Translations under genes and position numbers: made by a program
Shown: one piece after another, positions 35,739-44,203 of the stretch
How the letters are laid out: every line of letters starts with the position of its first letter
Position numbering within the stretch: position 1 is the stretch's first letter
Notes under the pieces: generated by a model
Database searches by the model: none
Told to the model about the DNA's origin: nothing
Seen by the model: only the letters and a program-made list of their open reading frames with translations
Source: CBDCVN01 sp965223045
GTDB taxonomy: Bacteria > Deinococcota > Deinococci > Deinococcales > Trueperaceae
Direction of reading: 5' to 3'
NCBI GenBank assembly: GCA_965223045.1
Contig: CBDCVN010000013.1
Span: 2,294,001 to 2,358,000 of the forward strand
Length of the DNA: 64,000 nucleotides

Positions 35739-36662
35739 GAAAACCTGATTGATCAAGTTGTAACATAATGTCTTGAGATTTTAGTAACTGAAGCGGAGTT
35801 ATTTTTAACCAATGTTTAAATTGTCTATTCATGTGAGACTGATCGTAGTATCCAGCTTCAATTGCAACATCACACAAGCTTCTACCTGAAGAAATCATCT
35901 TTGCTGCTTTACGTACTTGAGCTAGCTTTAACCAGTATGAAGGGGATTTTCCTGTACCTGCTAGACAATTACGTTGTAAAGTTCTGATATTTGTGCCAAG
36001 TACTTTGGAGACTTCTTTAACCAAGAGTTTGAACTAAAAAAATAACCTTGTTTAGAACATACTTAAGCAACTCAAGGGTGGCAAAGTATCCGGTCAAAGC
36101 GACGTTTATGCCCAATTGAATTTACACCCTCGTACAAAGCAATTGCAAGGTGCAAAAAACCATGATAAATTATGCTCCCTCTTCATACTCAAACATTAGT
36201 TCTAGCACGCAACCTCTGAAATGCTACCAATTTTATAGAGCTCGAGAAACATCTGTTTCTGAGGGCTTTAATTTGAATTACCTTGCTTTGACCGGATGTT
36301 CCCCTGTGTCAACATGTATATTTAAAGCTAGAACGGCCCTTAAAAATCAGTTCAAACTCTTGTTTAACGGAACAAACATCAGAAGCTAAGCATTTTAGTG
36401 TTTCTGATACTGTAGTTGGCAAACAAGTTAATTCGTTAATAGAATGTTTTGCTTTTGATAGGTTGCTACATACTCCTTGCAAGACCTTCAATATTCTGTG
36501 GTCAAATTGAGTGCCTGCCTTTAAGCGGTAGCCAACCATGAAACAACCTTTTTTAAGCTCAACTTTCGTTGTTTGGTCAAAGTAGTTAGTAATAAACCAA
36601 TTCGGTTCTTGATAGGGCAAGGCTTTGAAAACAATGTCTCGACAACCATTTTTTGTTAAGGC
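35728..36662 (-). pseudogene. AraC-family regulator split by a 341-bp insertion
   Basis: The C-terminal AraC helix-turn-helix lies at 35728-36021 (LGTNIRTLQRNCLAGTGKSP, AIEAGYYDQSHMNRQFKHW). The sensor part lies at 36363-36662 (NGCRDIVFKALPYQEPNWFI, GCFMVGYRLKAGTQFD), which resembles the N-terminal domain often found with such regulators. Removing 36022-36362 plus one TTTAAC copy joins VCSVK to EVSKVLG in frame. A stop at 36663-36665 truncates the N-terminus as well, so the gene carries two lesions. Confidence 0.8.
36022..36362. mobile_element. 341-bp MITE-like element with 6-bp target duplication
   Basis: Perfect 14-bp terminal inverted repeats (CAAGAGTTTGAACT and complement), flanked by the direct repeat TTTAAC at 36016-36021 and 36363-36368. 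Inner inverted repeats ATCCGGTCAAAGC lie at 36088-36100 and 36285-36297. No ORF of note inside. The 6-bp duplication differs from the 3-bp duplications of the IS5-type elements here, so it belongs to another family. Confidence 0.8.
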
Positions 36663-36825
36663 TTATATTTTGCTGAATGTTTCTAATATACTAAAGATAG
36701 ATAAGAAATTAATGTCTTGTTCAAAGAGGCTTATGCCCTGCTCCTCATCTCTCCATCTCCCTCTCAAATCCCATAGTAATTCTAATGAAAATGACAGACA
36801 GTTTTTATGCCATTGAAAGTATGTT
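36621..36825. other. Gap without a recognisable gene
   Basis: Apart from the beginning of the AraC remnant, these 205 bp show no convincing ORF on either strand. The minus strand has a 60-codon open stretch (WDLRGRWRDEEQGISLFEQ) that ends just before the regulator fragment; it could be vestigial, but I recognise nothing in it. Confidence 0.4.
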
Positions 36826-37641
36826 GTGAAGCACCTTAACTTAATCCTTGGAATTATTCTAGTTAGCTTTGTTATATTTGGAGCAATACTTAGTTTGTTT
36901 TGGCTCCCTTATGATCCCAATGCTAGTGATTGGTTGCACCAGCTCAAGGGCCCAAGCAAAACTCATTGGTTTGGTACAAATAACTTAGGGCATGATTTGT
37001 TAAGCCAACTTTTAGTAGGAGCAAGAGGAACACTTTATGTGGGCTTTGTTGCTGTTAGCCTTGCTGTAATTATAGGCTCGTTTCTAGGAGCAGTCTCTGC
37101 TTTTTTTGGAGGTGTTTTAGATGAGGTTCTCATGCGCTTAGTTGATGTGCTTTTAGCTTTTCCTACAATTTTGCTGGCATTGCTCCTAGCAGCTATTTAC
37201 GAACCCGGGAGGTTTACTGCTATGATTGCTATAGGAATTGCTACAATTCCTACTTTTGCTAGACTTATGCGAATTTCTGTTTTATCAATAAAAGAAAATG
37301 TGTTTGTAGAAGGCGCAAGAGCACTAGGGGCCCAAAACTCACGTATTATCTGGCAACATATTTTGCCCAACGCACTATTCCCTATTATAACACAAGCAAG
37401 TTTTAGTCTTGCAGCAGCTACTTTAGCTGAGGCCGCTCTCAGCTTTCTAGGCTTAGGAGCATCACCATTAGTGCCAAGTTGGGGTAATATGTTGCGAGAA
37501 GCTCAAGGTTATAGAGAATTAAGTCCTTATGGTACACTAGTTCCCGGCATAGCTATAGTAATTACAGTGTTAGGTTGGAATCTATTGGGTGATGGTTTAC
37601 GTGACATTTTAGATCTTAAGATGCCAACTAGTATCTGGTAA
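36826..37641 (+). CDS. Peptide/nickel-type ABC transporter permease, DppC family
   Basis: A 271-aa inner-membrane permease with about 6 helices. HWFGTNNLGHDLLSQLLVGARGTL is the DppC/OppC N-terminal signature and EGARALGAQNSRIIWQHILPN is the EAA loop that contacts the ATPase. GTG start at 36826. No DppB, binding protein or ATPase is next to it, so it is an orphan in this window or its operon has been broken. It overlaps rlmH by one base (TAATG). Confidence 0.9.
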   Translation: MKHLNLILGIILVSFVIFGAILSLFWLPYDPNASDWLHQLKGPSKTHWFGTNNLGHDLLSQLLVGARGTLYVGFVAVSLAVIIGSFLGAVSAFFGGVLDEVLMRLVDVLLAFPTILLALLLAAIYEPGRFTAMIAIGIATIPTFARLMRISVLSIKENVFVEGARALGAQNSRIIWQHILPNALFPIITQASFSLAAATLAEAALSFLGLGASPLVPSWGNMLREAQGYRELSPYGTLVPGIAIVITVLGWNLLGDGLRDILDLKMPTSIW

Positions 37642-38099
37642 TGAAATATACTGTTATTGCTGTTGGTAAACTTAAGCATAATTTTTACCTCGAGGCTTGC
37701 AATCATTTTCAAAAGAGGCTTTCTAGCTATACAAAGTTAGAAATTATTGAGCTAAAAGAAATAAAATCCTCAGATGTTAATCAGGTAAGACGTTCAGAAA
37801 GCCTAGCTTTATTGAAAGCTGCCAAAGGACATGTAGTCGCACTTGACGAAAAAGGCAAAGAGTTTAGCTCTAAAGAACTAGCTAGTCAAATCACCAGAAT
37901 TGAGAATCAAGGTGTTAGTCATATAAGTTTACTTATAGGTGGAGCAGAAGGCCATAGTGAATTTTTAAAAAAGCAAGTAAGTGCTCTTTGGAGCTTATCT
38001 AAGTTTACTCTTGCTCACGAATTAGCTCGTTTATTACTGCTAGAGCAGCTTTACCGTGTGGAGACAATTCGGGTAGGACATCCCTATCATCGTAACTAG
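37641..38099 (+). CDS. rlmH: 23S rRNA pseudouridine-1915 N3-methyltransferase RlmH
   Basis: SPOUT-fold methyltransferase that modifies Psi1915 in helix 69 of 23S rRNA. 152 aa. Conserved: VGKLKHNFYLEACNHFQKRL at the N-terminus, SLLIGGAEGHS in the SAM-binding knot, ALWSLSKFTLAHELARLLLLEQLYR and the C-terminal PYHRN. ATG overlaps the permease stop; its end overlaps the minus-strand gene by 4 nt. Confidence 0.96.
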   Translation: MKYTVIAVGKLKHNFYLEACNHFQKRLSSYTKLEIIELKEIKSSDVNQVRRSESLALLKAAKGHVVALDEKGKEFSSKELASQITRIENQGVSHISLLIGGAEGHSEFLKKQVSALWSLSKFTLAHELARLLLLEQLYRVETIRVGHPYHRN

Positions 38100-38488
38100 G
38101 CAGCAGCATGAACATTGATTTTTTGTTGATTTTGTTTTAGCCATGCAGCAAACTCAGCACGATACTCCGAAAAGCTTTTATTATAAGATTGTTTAGTATT
38201 TCTTTTTAGTAAACCAACTATGGCAATATGGTAAAGGCTACCATAGGCATTTTCGCCAGAGAATTTTAGCCTAGCTTGAATACCACTACGTTTCAGAATA
38301 TTAATGTGCTGCAAAGCAACACTATAATTAAAACGTTTATCCTGAAGTTGCTCCATATAACTTTCAAGGCCTACATACTTACTATAGCAATCAGGTCCCA
38401 CCTTACCAATACCACTAATTATTTTATTAGATGTGTTTATAGGCCTATTACACAGAGCGCATAGTTGATATTGTTGCCTTTCTCTCAT
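38096..38488 (-). CDS. Small zinc-ribbon-like hypothetical protein
   Basis: A 130-aa protein with an N-terminal Cys motif CALCNRPI, 16-18 residues, then GIGKVGPDCYSKY. This matches DUF6011-like zinc ribbons (CxxC...GIGPxC). The rest is basic and ends KQNQQKINVHAAA. Probably binds nucleic acid, by analogy only. ATG 38488 lies at the edge of a 21-bp palindrome, so control at the start codon is plausible. Convergent 4-nt overlap with rlmH. Confidence 0.72.
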   Translation of the reverse strand: MRERQQYQLCALCNRPINTSNKIISGIGKVGPDCYSKYVGLESYMEQLQDKRFNYSVALQHINILKRSGIQARLKFSGENAYGSLYHIAIVGLLKRNTKQSYNKSFSEYRAEFAAWLKQNQQKINVHAAA

Positions 38489-38507
38489 ACCTTAAATTTT
38501 AAGGTAT
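38487..38507. promoter_or_regulatory. 21-bp palindrome overlapping a start codon
   Basis: Arms ATACCTTAAA and TTTAAGGTAT around a single T. It begins inside the minus-strand start codon at 38488. It is the clearest copy of the family also found at 16904, 24269 and 25796, with a half site (AAATTTTAAGGTAT) at 43605-43618. Confidence 0.5.
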
Positions 38508-38645
38508 TAATCAAATATTTAAAGTAAACTTGATGACATTGCTTAAGCAGTGACCTTGACACGTTTGTGCCACAATTTATCTGTACAATATAAATTGTGA
38601 GGAACCCTAACTCATAAGAATTCATAAGGAGTAAGGATTTATAGA

Positions 38646-39352
38646 ATGGAACATACACAGGCAAAAATTATAATGATCATTGCATTAATTGGGATGTTTG
38701 CAGTATTAGCTAGCTGTGCCCAAGATAATTTGGCAAATAGTAGTTCTACATTAGAAATGGGAGACAATAATGCAAAGGCGCAAGATAATGCTGCAGAAAG
38801 CAATGGTAATGATGTCAAGCGTGAAGGTAATAAACGGGATGGGGATAGGTTTGAGACTGTTGCTAATCTGATTGGTATTGACATAAAAACCTTGTGGGCA
38901 GAAATAAAATCTGGCAAATCAATTGCTGAGATTGCTGAGGCTAATAATAGAGTTGTTCGGAAACAAAATGTTGGACCAAATAGTTGACTCATTAGATAAA
39001 AGATTTGTACCCTTGCTAAGACTTAGCTGTCACATTTTGCATTTCCGGAGCTTTAAATTGAGCAATTGTACATTTTATAATGCACGCTAGCTTATTTCTG
39101 AACAAGTCTAATGTTGATCCCCAAACAACTATTGATGTATGTGTGACTGAAGTAAAAGCAAAAATAGATGCGGCAACATCTACAGGACGTATTTTAGCTG
39201 AAGAAGCAGCAAAAAAGTTAACAGCAATAGAGAAGCGTTGTACATATTTTGTCAATGAAACTGCTATAGTTTTAGAAAAAGATGGTAAGGAGCATGGAAA
39301 TGATAAGCGCAAGGATGACAAACGTAACAACAATAAGACAGGTAAGGGATAA
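38646..39352 (+). pseudogene. Lipoprotein gene split by a 161-bp MITE
   Basis: 5' part: signal with lipobox VLASC, then a spacer and ETVANLIGIDIKTLWAEIKSGKSIAEIAEANN, a helical DNA-binding-like repeat seen in many exported proteins. 3' part after the insertion: VDPQTTIDVCVTEVKAKIDAA, EEAAKKLTAIEKRCTYFVNE and a Lys/Asn-rich tail. Excising 38949-39112 leaves AAT-GTT in one frame, giving about 180 aa. The 3' piece could now start at an ATG inside the MITE (39080). Confidence 0.85.
38949..39109. mobile_element. 161-bp MITE related to the IS5-type elements
   Basis: Ends AGAGTTGTTCGGAAA and TTTCTGAACAAGTCT match the inverted repeats of the IS5-type elements at 34352 and 57335. Direct repeat AAT flanks it at 38946-38948 and 39110-39112. 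It has no transposase and would be mobilised in trans. Confidence 0.88.
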
Positions 39353-39385
39353 CTGTGCAGCGTAAAGATATAGTGAGGCTATATT

Positions 39386-39898
39386 ATGCTTCTAAAAATG
39401 TTTCAGAGATTGCTTAATCTTCTGAGACAAACTTTAAGGGTGATCTACGCATTTTTCCCCCAACTTTTAAAGAGCAATGACATTTGGGCTAAAAATTACT
39501 TAAGTGATGCAGAGTATAAACTATATCTAGATATGGATGTACGTGACCGTCATCATGGCTATCTTGTAACTAAAAAGCTGTTAAAGAAGCATCCAAATGC
39601 CTCAAAGGTACTTATAAAAGCTGCTTTACTACATGATTTAGGTAAAAGTATGGTACCCTATAACCCTTTTGGTCGTATTCTTGCTCACCTATACACTCCT
39701 AAAAATATTCCTAAAACACCTTATTACCCAGGAGTTAAAGGAATTTGGCAACGCCATATTTATCATCCTGATTATGGTGCAGAAATGATTAGAAAAATAG
39801 TAAGCTGTAAACGTTTAGCAGAAATAATAGAAAGACACCATCACCCACAGGGTGATGAGGAAGCAAAAATTTTGCAAATTATAGATGAAAGATTTTAA
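39386..39898 (+). CDS. HD-domain hydrolase
   Basis: A 170-aa HD-superfamily protein, probably a metal-dependent phosphohydrolase. Histidine at RDRHHGYLV, HD pair in ALLHDLGKSMV, then HPDYGAEMI and ERHHHP give the H...HD...H pattern. N-terminal 30 residues are hydrophobic/amphipathic (LLRQTLRVIYAFFPQLL), perhaps a membrane contact. ATG with GAGG site. It overlaps folC by 14 nt. Substrate unknown. Confidence 0.87.
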   Translation: MLLKMFQRLLNLLRQTLRVIYAFFPQLLKSNDIWAKNYLSDAEYKLYLDMDVRDRHHGYLVTKKLLKKHPNASKVLIKAALLHDLGKSMVPYNPFGRILAHLYTPKNIPKTPYYPGVKGIWQRHIYHPDYGAEMIRKIVSCKRLAEIIERHHHPQGDEEAKILQIIDERF

Positions 39899-41231
39899 CT
39901 CTCCCTCTTCCAAACCTTCTTTAGAGCTTAGTGAAAACCAGAAGCAAAAAACCAGCCTTTGGCCTAAGGAAATCAAGGATGAAAAGATTCTAGCTTGGCT
40001 CTTTAATAGGCAGCGTTTCTTAAATCCTACTCTAGAGCGCACTCTTAAACTCCTAGACTGGTTAGGAAAACCACAGAGCAGCTTTGCAAGCATTCTAGTA
40101 GGGGGTACCAATGGCAAAGGCAGTACAACAAGTACCCTTTCTTCCATACTGCACAGCTCTGGTAAAAAGACTGGTAGATTTACTAGCCCTCATCTAAGTT
40201 ACTTTGCTGAGAGGTTCTGGGTTTCGGGAATGACCTTATCGCAAGAAGAAGTCATTACCTTATTAAAAGAAATCAAGCCTTATGCAAAAGAAATTGGTGC
40301 TAGTTTTTTTGAAATTATCACTGCACTAGCTTGCCAGTTATTTGCAGAACATAAAGTCGAAATAGCGGTTATGGAAGTTGGTTTAGGAGGTAGGTTTGAT
40401 TCAACTAATAGCTTAGAACCTATTTTAAGCATTATTACTAATGTGGCACTCGAGCACACTAAAATTCTAGGTAACACCCTCACAGAAATTGCAGCTGACA
40501 AAGCCCATATCATGCGCCCTTTACGTCCGTGCTTTACAGGGGCAAAAGGTCAAGCACTTGCAGCTCTTAAAAAACATGCTAGGAAAACCAAAGCTCAACT
40601 TACTACTTTGGAGAAAGTATTCTTTGAAGTAAGTAAAATGACTTGGCAGGGAATGGAATTCTATCTAGAACCTGACCTTAAATTACATACACCCCTTATA
40701 GGTAGCCATCAAATTGAGAATATTACTCTAGCAGTGTTAGCTGCAAAAAAACTAGGAGTTGCCAAGAAATCTATCCAAACAGGAGTTCGTTCTACTTGGT
40801 GGCCGGGTAGGCTCGAGCCCATTCCCTATAAAGGGCGTATTTTCCTACTAGATTGCGCTCACAATCCCGCTGCAATACAAGCCTTAGCTAAAAGTTTACA
40901 AGATTTAAAAGTAAAAGATGTCCTACTTATTTTTGGTGCTTCTATGGACAAAGACGTTGCTAGTATGGTTGCTACGCTTAAACCTTTCATAAAAGAAGTT
41001 ATTCTCACAGGCATATCCAAAAGCCCGCGTGCTACAGTGGTCAAAAAGCTAAGCGACTTTTGGCCCATAACCAAACACTTATGCTCTAGTCCTTCAGAAG
41101 CCTTAGAAAGTGCTCTAAAGAACTCAAAAGAAGGTGATCTTTTGCTTGTAGTGGGGAGTATTTACTTAATAAGCGAGATGAGAGGACATCTCTTAAATGA
41201 GCCTTTAGAACCTTGGTTAAGGTGGCAATAA
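39885..41231 (+). CDS. folC: Folylpolyglutamate/dihydrofolate synthase
   Basis: Mur-ligase-family enzyme adding glutamate to folates (and, in many bacteria, making dihydrofolate). P-loop GGTNGKGSTTSTLSSIL near residue 75, TSPHLSYFAERFWVSG, EVGLGGRFDSTNSLEP and the C-terminal DCAHNPAAIQALAKSL are diagnostic. 448 aa. Start ATG within the end of the HD gene indicates coupling. Confidence 0.94.
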   Translation: MKDFNSPSSKPSLELSENQKQKTSLWPKEIKDEKILAWLFNRQRFLNPTLERTLKLLDWLGKPQSSFASILVGGTNGKGSTTSTLSSILHSSGKKTGRFTSPHLSYFAERFWVSGMTLSQEEVITLLKEIKPYAKEIGASFFEIITALACQLFAEHKVEIAVMEVGLGGRFDSTNSLEPILSIITNVALEHTKILGNTLTEIAADKAHIMRPLRPCFTGAKGQALAALKKHARKTKAQLTTLEKVFFEVSKMTWQGMEFYLEPDLKLHTPLIGSHQIENITLAVLAAKKLGVAKKSIQTGVRSTWWPGRLEPIPYKGRIFLLDCAHNPAAIQALAKSLQDLKVKDVLLIFGASMDKDVASMVATLKPFIKEVILTGISKSPRATVVKKLSDFWPITKHLCSSPSEALESALKNSKEGDLLLVVGSIYLISEMRGHLLNEPLEPWLRWQ

Positions 41232-41359
41232 AACAACTAGTACCCTAACAAATTAATTCTGACGGGTAGCAATCCTTAAGATAATCTCATGTCACACATT
41301 TCAGGTAACTTTACCCGTCAAATCTTTTTTGGTGAAGTACTAGGAAAGTGGCGTGGCTA

Positions 41360-41803
41360 TCAACCTTTTGCCACTAGCCAAGTTAATTTCTGATTTGTAC
41401 TAATAACATAGAGTAAAATGGTGCTCGAGCCGTCTTCAAAAATATACTGAGTATGTTTCTCCATACCTACAGCTTTTTCACTTTGTTCAGCAAGAAAATA
41501 TCCTGCTCCAGCAAAGGAAGTAAAAAGTTGTTGCACAAAAGCTAGTTGTAAAGCTGCCACTACACCTGTAGCAGTATAAACTTCCCAATTACTAAAGTTT
41601 TCTGCATTAGGGACTTTAGCAATAATTTGCCCAGTTCCTGCTCCTAAAGCACGATAACTACCTCTAGGTAATCTAATAGCAGGATTCAATTCAGTGGCAA
41701 TAGCAGTAACAAGCTGGGTTTCTGCAAGGGTTTGCGCACTTATTAAGGGAACAAAACCAAAAAACAATAATATTAAAAGAGTTATTTTATAAAAATAAGC
41801 CAT
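41360..41803 (-). CDS. Exported hypothetical protein
   Basis: About 147 aa from ATG 41803 (MAYFYKITLLILLFFGFVPLISAQ), which gives a clean signal peptide; a longer frame to 41851 adds an implausible N-terminus. The mature part has no known motif (LNPAIRLPRGSYRALGAGTG, YIFEDGSSTILLYVISTNQKL). Probably secreted or periplasmic. No operon partner: the flanking genes point the other way. Confidence 0.65.
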   Translation of the reverse strand: MAYFYKITLLILLFFGFVPLISAQTLAETQLVTAIATELNPAIRLPRGSYRALGAGTGQIIAKVPNAENFSNWEVYTATGVVAALQLAFVQQLFTSFAGAGYFLAEQSEKAVGMEKHTQYIFEDGSSTILLYVISTNQKLTWLVAKG

Positions 41804-41908
41804 ACCAAACCGTAGCAAAAAATATGTTAGATAATCGTAAGGGTCATACATTTAACGGTTTATTTACGCACTTGTTGCAAAATAATTTATAGAAATGAGG
41901 TGTTTTTA

Positions 41909-42136
41909 ATGATTAACTATGAAACAGCCTATAACTTACTAAAAAATTCCTATGAACAAACTGGAAAAATAGATTATCTCAATAGTGACGATTGCATTTA
42001 CACCCTTAGTGATGCCTATGACATAACTGCTGTCCCAAACTACAGAGGTCAGCTAGTTTTAACTTCACAGCATATTGAACCAAGACACTATAGCACTTAC
42101 TACTGGAATTATCGCTTCAATACCCCAACTGCGTAA
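41909..42136 (+). CDS. Hypothetical small protein
   Basis: 75 aa from ATG 41909 with GAGGTG 7 nt upstream (MINYETAYNLLKNSYEQTGK, DCIYTLSDAYDITAV). It is rich in Tyr and Asn and has no signal or metal motif. I do not recognise it. The 201 bp that follow hold a hairpin GCATTCT/AGAATGC at 42268-42288 in the leader of the cytochrome gene. Confidence 0.6.
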   Translation: MINYETAYNLLKNSYEQTGKIDYLNSDDCIYTLSDAYDITAVPNYRGQLVLTSQHIEPRHYSTYYWNYRFNTPTA

Positions 42137-42337
42137 TGAATGGACAAGGATTTTATAACCTTTATCAAAGGCTAAGGCAATGCCATGCATACTTTTTCAG
42201 GTAGCTTTTTATAATTTATTTTTATAATTTAATTTTCCCCAAAAAACCCCATCAAAAATTAAGTAAAGCATTCTGTTAAATAGAATGCAAAATAGTAGAA
42301 GGCTTTAATATAAAGTTGCTCTGAAAGGCGGTTTTTA

Positions 42338-42820
42338 GTGTTAAAAACAGCATTCTTTATTTTTCTTCTAGCTTTTACCTTTGCCAGTTCTCAAGAAGAT
42401 TTTCAGTGGCAGGAACTTGGTAGTGCTACTTTCGTCACATGTGCGGCCTGCCACCAACAAAATGGTGAGGGCCTTCCAAATGTTTTTCCTCCGTTTGCTA
42501 AACACTTGCCCTATATTGAAGCTAAAGAAGGAGGTCGCCAATATCTTATCAATGTAGTGCTTTTTGGACTACAAGGTGAAATCCAAGTTTTGGAACAAAG
42601 TTATAATGGTGTTATGCCTTCTTGGGGTAACTCTTTAAGTGATGAACAAGTTGCAGCTGTACTTAATCACGAACTTCACTCATGGGGTAATGATGGATTT
42701 TTGCGAGAGGATTTTGTTCCAATAACACCTGAGGAAATAGCTTTAGAGCGCGAGCTATTAAAAACAGCTCAAGAGATCTATGAGCTGCGTTCTGGGTTAA
42801 ATTTAACATCTGAAGAATAA
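42338..42820 (+). CDS. Exported c-type cytochrome
   Basis: 160 aa from GTG 42338. A signal peptide ends at FASSQ (about residue 19). One heme c site CAACH at residues 35-39 and a likely axial Met in GVMPSWGNSL make a class I monoheme cytochrome, an electron carrier outside the cytoplasmic membrane. Partner oxidase or dehydrogenase not visible; DoxX downstream may be related to the same respiratory context. Leader contains AAAGGCGG. Confidence 0.88.
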   Translation: MLKTAFFIFLLAFTFASSQEDFQWQELGSATFVTCAACHQQNGEGLPNVFPPFAKHLPYIEAKEGGRQYLINVVLFGLQGEIQVLEQSYNGVMPSWGNSLSDEQVAAVLNHELHSWGNDGFLREDFVPITPEEIALERELLKTAQEIYELRSGLNLTSEE

Positions 42821-42993
42821 GTAAGTATCTGCTCTACTTTATAATGTATAGGTATATCTATATGCTCAAAGTTTTATGGGCAGCAGTTTAATTATTATAA
42901 GTTCTCGTCTAATCAAGCAAGGCTTTAAATTTTAATTATGAGTTGAGATTCTTAGGCGTGAGCGAATTCATTTTAAGAAAGGATATTACTGTA

Positions 42994-43434
42994 ATGTTTG
43001 ATCAAAAAGTTAGTAGTTTAAGTGGGGTAAGTCTTTTACTTCTCAGGCTCACAATTGTAGTCATCTTCCTCTTCCACGGGCTTCCTAAAGCAATAAATTG
43101 GCCTATGGCATCAGAAAAGTTTGTAAATATGGGCTTTGCAGCCTTTTGGGGACCTACAGTGGGAATACTTGAAGTTATAGCTTCTATACTTATTTTCATA
43201 GGTCTTTGGACAACATTTGCTAGCTTAATTTTGGGGGTAATTATCACTGTTGCTATCCTAGGGGTACAGATACCCGGTGCTATGAAAGTAGCTGAGCAAG
43301 CTGGGCAATTTTTCACTCTTACTGCAAGTCTAGAAAGAGATTTACTTATACTTATGGGAATATTAATTCTTATAGCCTTTGGAGCAGGCATATTATCAAT
43401 ATCAGGAAATTCTAAAGTGAAAGGAAAAGAATAA
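42994..43434 (+). CDS. DoxX-family membrane protein
   Basis: About 146 aa from ATG 42994 (AAAGGA 10 nt upstream), preferred over a longer frame. Four helices: LLLLRLTIVVIFLFHGLPKAI, GPTVGILEVIASILIFIGLW, ASLILGVIITVAILG and LILMGILILIAFGAG, with the DoxX FxHG motif. DoxX proteins are small integral membrane proteins linked to thiosulfate/quinone or stress functions. A terminator follows at 43478. Confidence 0.85.
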   Translation: MFDQKVSSLSGVSLLLLRLTIVVIFLFHGLPKAINWPMASEKFVNMGFAAFWGPTVGILEVIASILIFIGLWTTFASLILGVIITVAILGVQIPGAMKVAEQAGQFFTLTASLERDLLILMGILILIAFGAGILSISGNSKVKGKE

Positions 43435-43477
43435 GGTCTAAAATCTAGATTTATCCTTGAATGTGGTTCAAGATTTT

Positions 43478-43516
43478 AAGCCTCTACAACTCTAGAAGAT
43501 CTCAGGAGGCTTTTTA
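43478..43516 (+). terminator. Rho-independent terminator of the DoxX gene
   Basis: AAGCCTC and GAGGCTT form a 7-bp stem (43478-43512), followed by TTTTAGG, 44 bp after the stop codon. Confidence 0.7.
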
Positions 43517-43628
43517 GGAATCTGAGGGCGCTTTCGAATTTCTTTTATATTTTTGAGCAAGCCAAGAAATGAACATCTATGGCAAATTTCAGCCATCGAT
43601 GTTCAAATTTTAAGGTATAGTAAGCTCT

Positions 43629-44153
43629 ATGGCAAGTGGCCGCACCCACGATATTATCAATTACAGTACTTTAGCAATTATAGCAGGAGGATATGTCTTC
43701 CTACAAACCAAAGCTGATCTATCCTTACCTTCTGGAAGTATAATTGGCTTTGTAAGCAGCTATTTAATAGGTACACTTTGGATTACACCTGACTTAGACT
43801 TAGCTGAAAGAAAAGAGATAAAAGTTCATGTAAAAAAACGTTGGGGAAAACTAGGGTGGCTGTGGAAGCCTTATGGTAATATATTTAGACACCGTGGTGT
43901 CTCGCATACATGGCTCTTAGGACCCATTACAAGGCTCATTTACTTGGCTGTTCTAATCATTATTATTGGATACCCACTTCTATGGTGCCTGAACTATTTT
44001 GGCATTCATCTAAATTCAAACTTGCCAAATAGTCGAATTATCTGGGACAAAACAGGTATTGCTACCTTATCTGGTTATTATCTCTCACAGTGGTTGCATC
44101 TTATAGCTGATGGTGTACCAATACATCATGACATTACTGTCTGGCACAAGTAA
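43629..44153 (+). CDS. DUF2227-like putative metal-binding membrane protein
   Basis: 174 aa. ASGRTHDIINY at the N-terminus, TPDLDLAERKEIKVHVKKRWGKLGW and FRHRGVSHTWLLGP supply the His/Asp pattern of DUF2227 (YdjM-like) metal-binding proteins; three hydrophobic segments suggest membrane insertion. TATAGT lies 7 nt before ATG and no Shine-Dalgarno is seen, so the transcript is probably leaderless. A palindrome half site lies at 43605-43618. Biochemical role unknown. Confidence 0.83.
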   Translation: MASGRTHDIINYSTLAIIAGGYVFLQTKADLSLPSGSIIGFVSSYLIGTLWITPDLDLAERKEIKVHVKKRWGKLGWLWKPYGNIFRHRGVSHTWLLGPITRLIYLAVLIIIIGYPLLWCLNYFGIHLNSNLPNSRIIWDKTGIATLSGYYLSQWLHLIADGVPIHHDITVWHK

Positions 44154-44203
44154 TAAAACTAAAGAAACACAGAACCCCTTAGAATCAGGTTAAACTAATA
44201 TTT

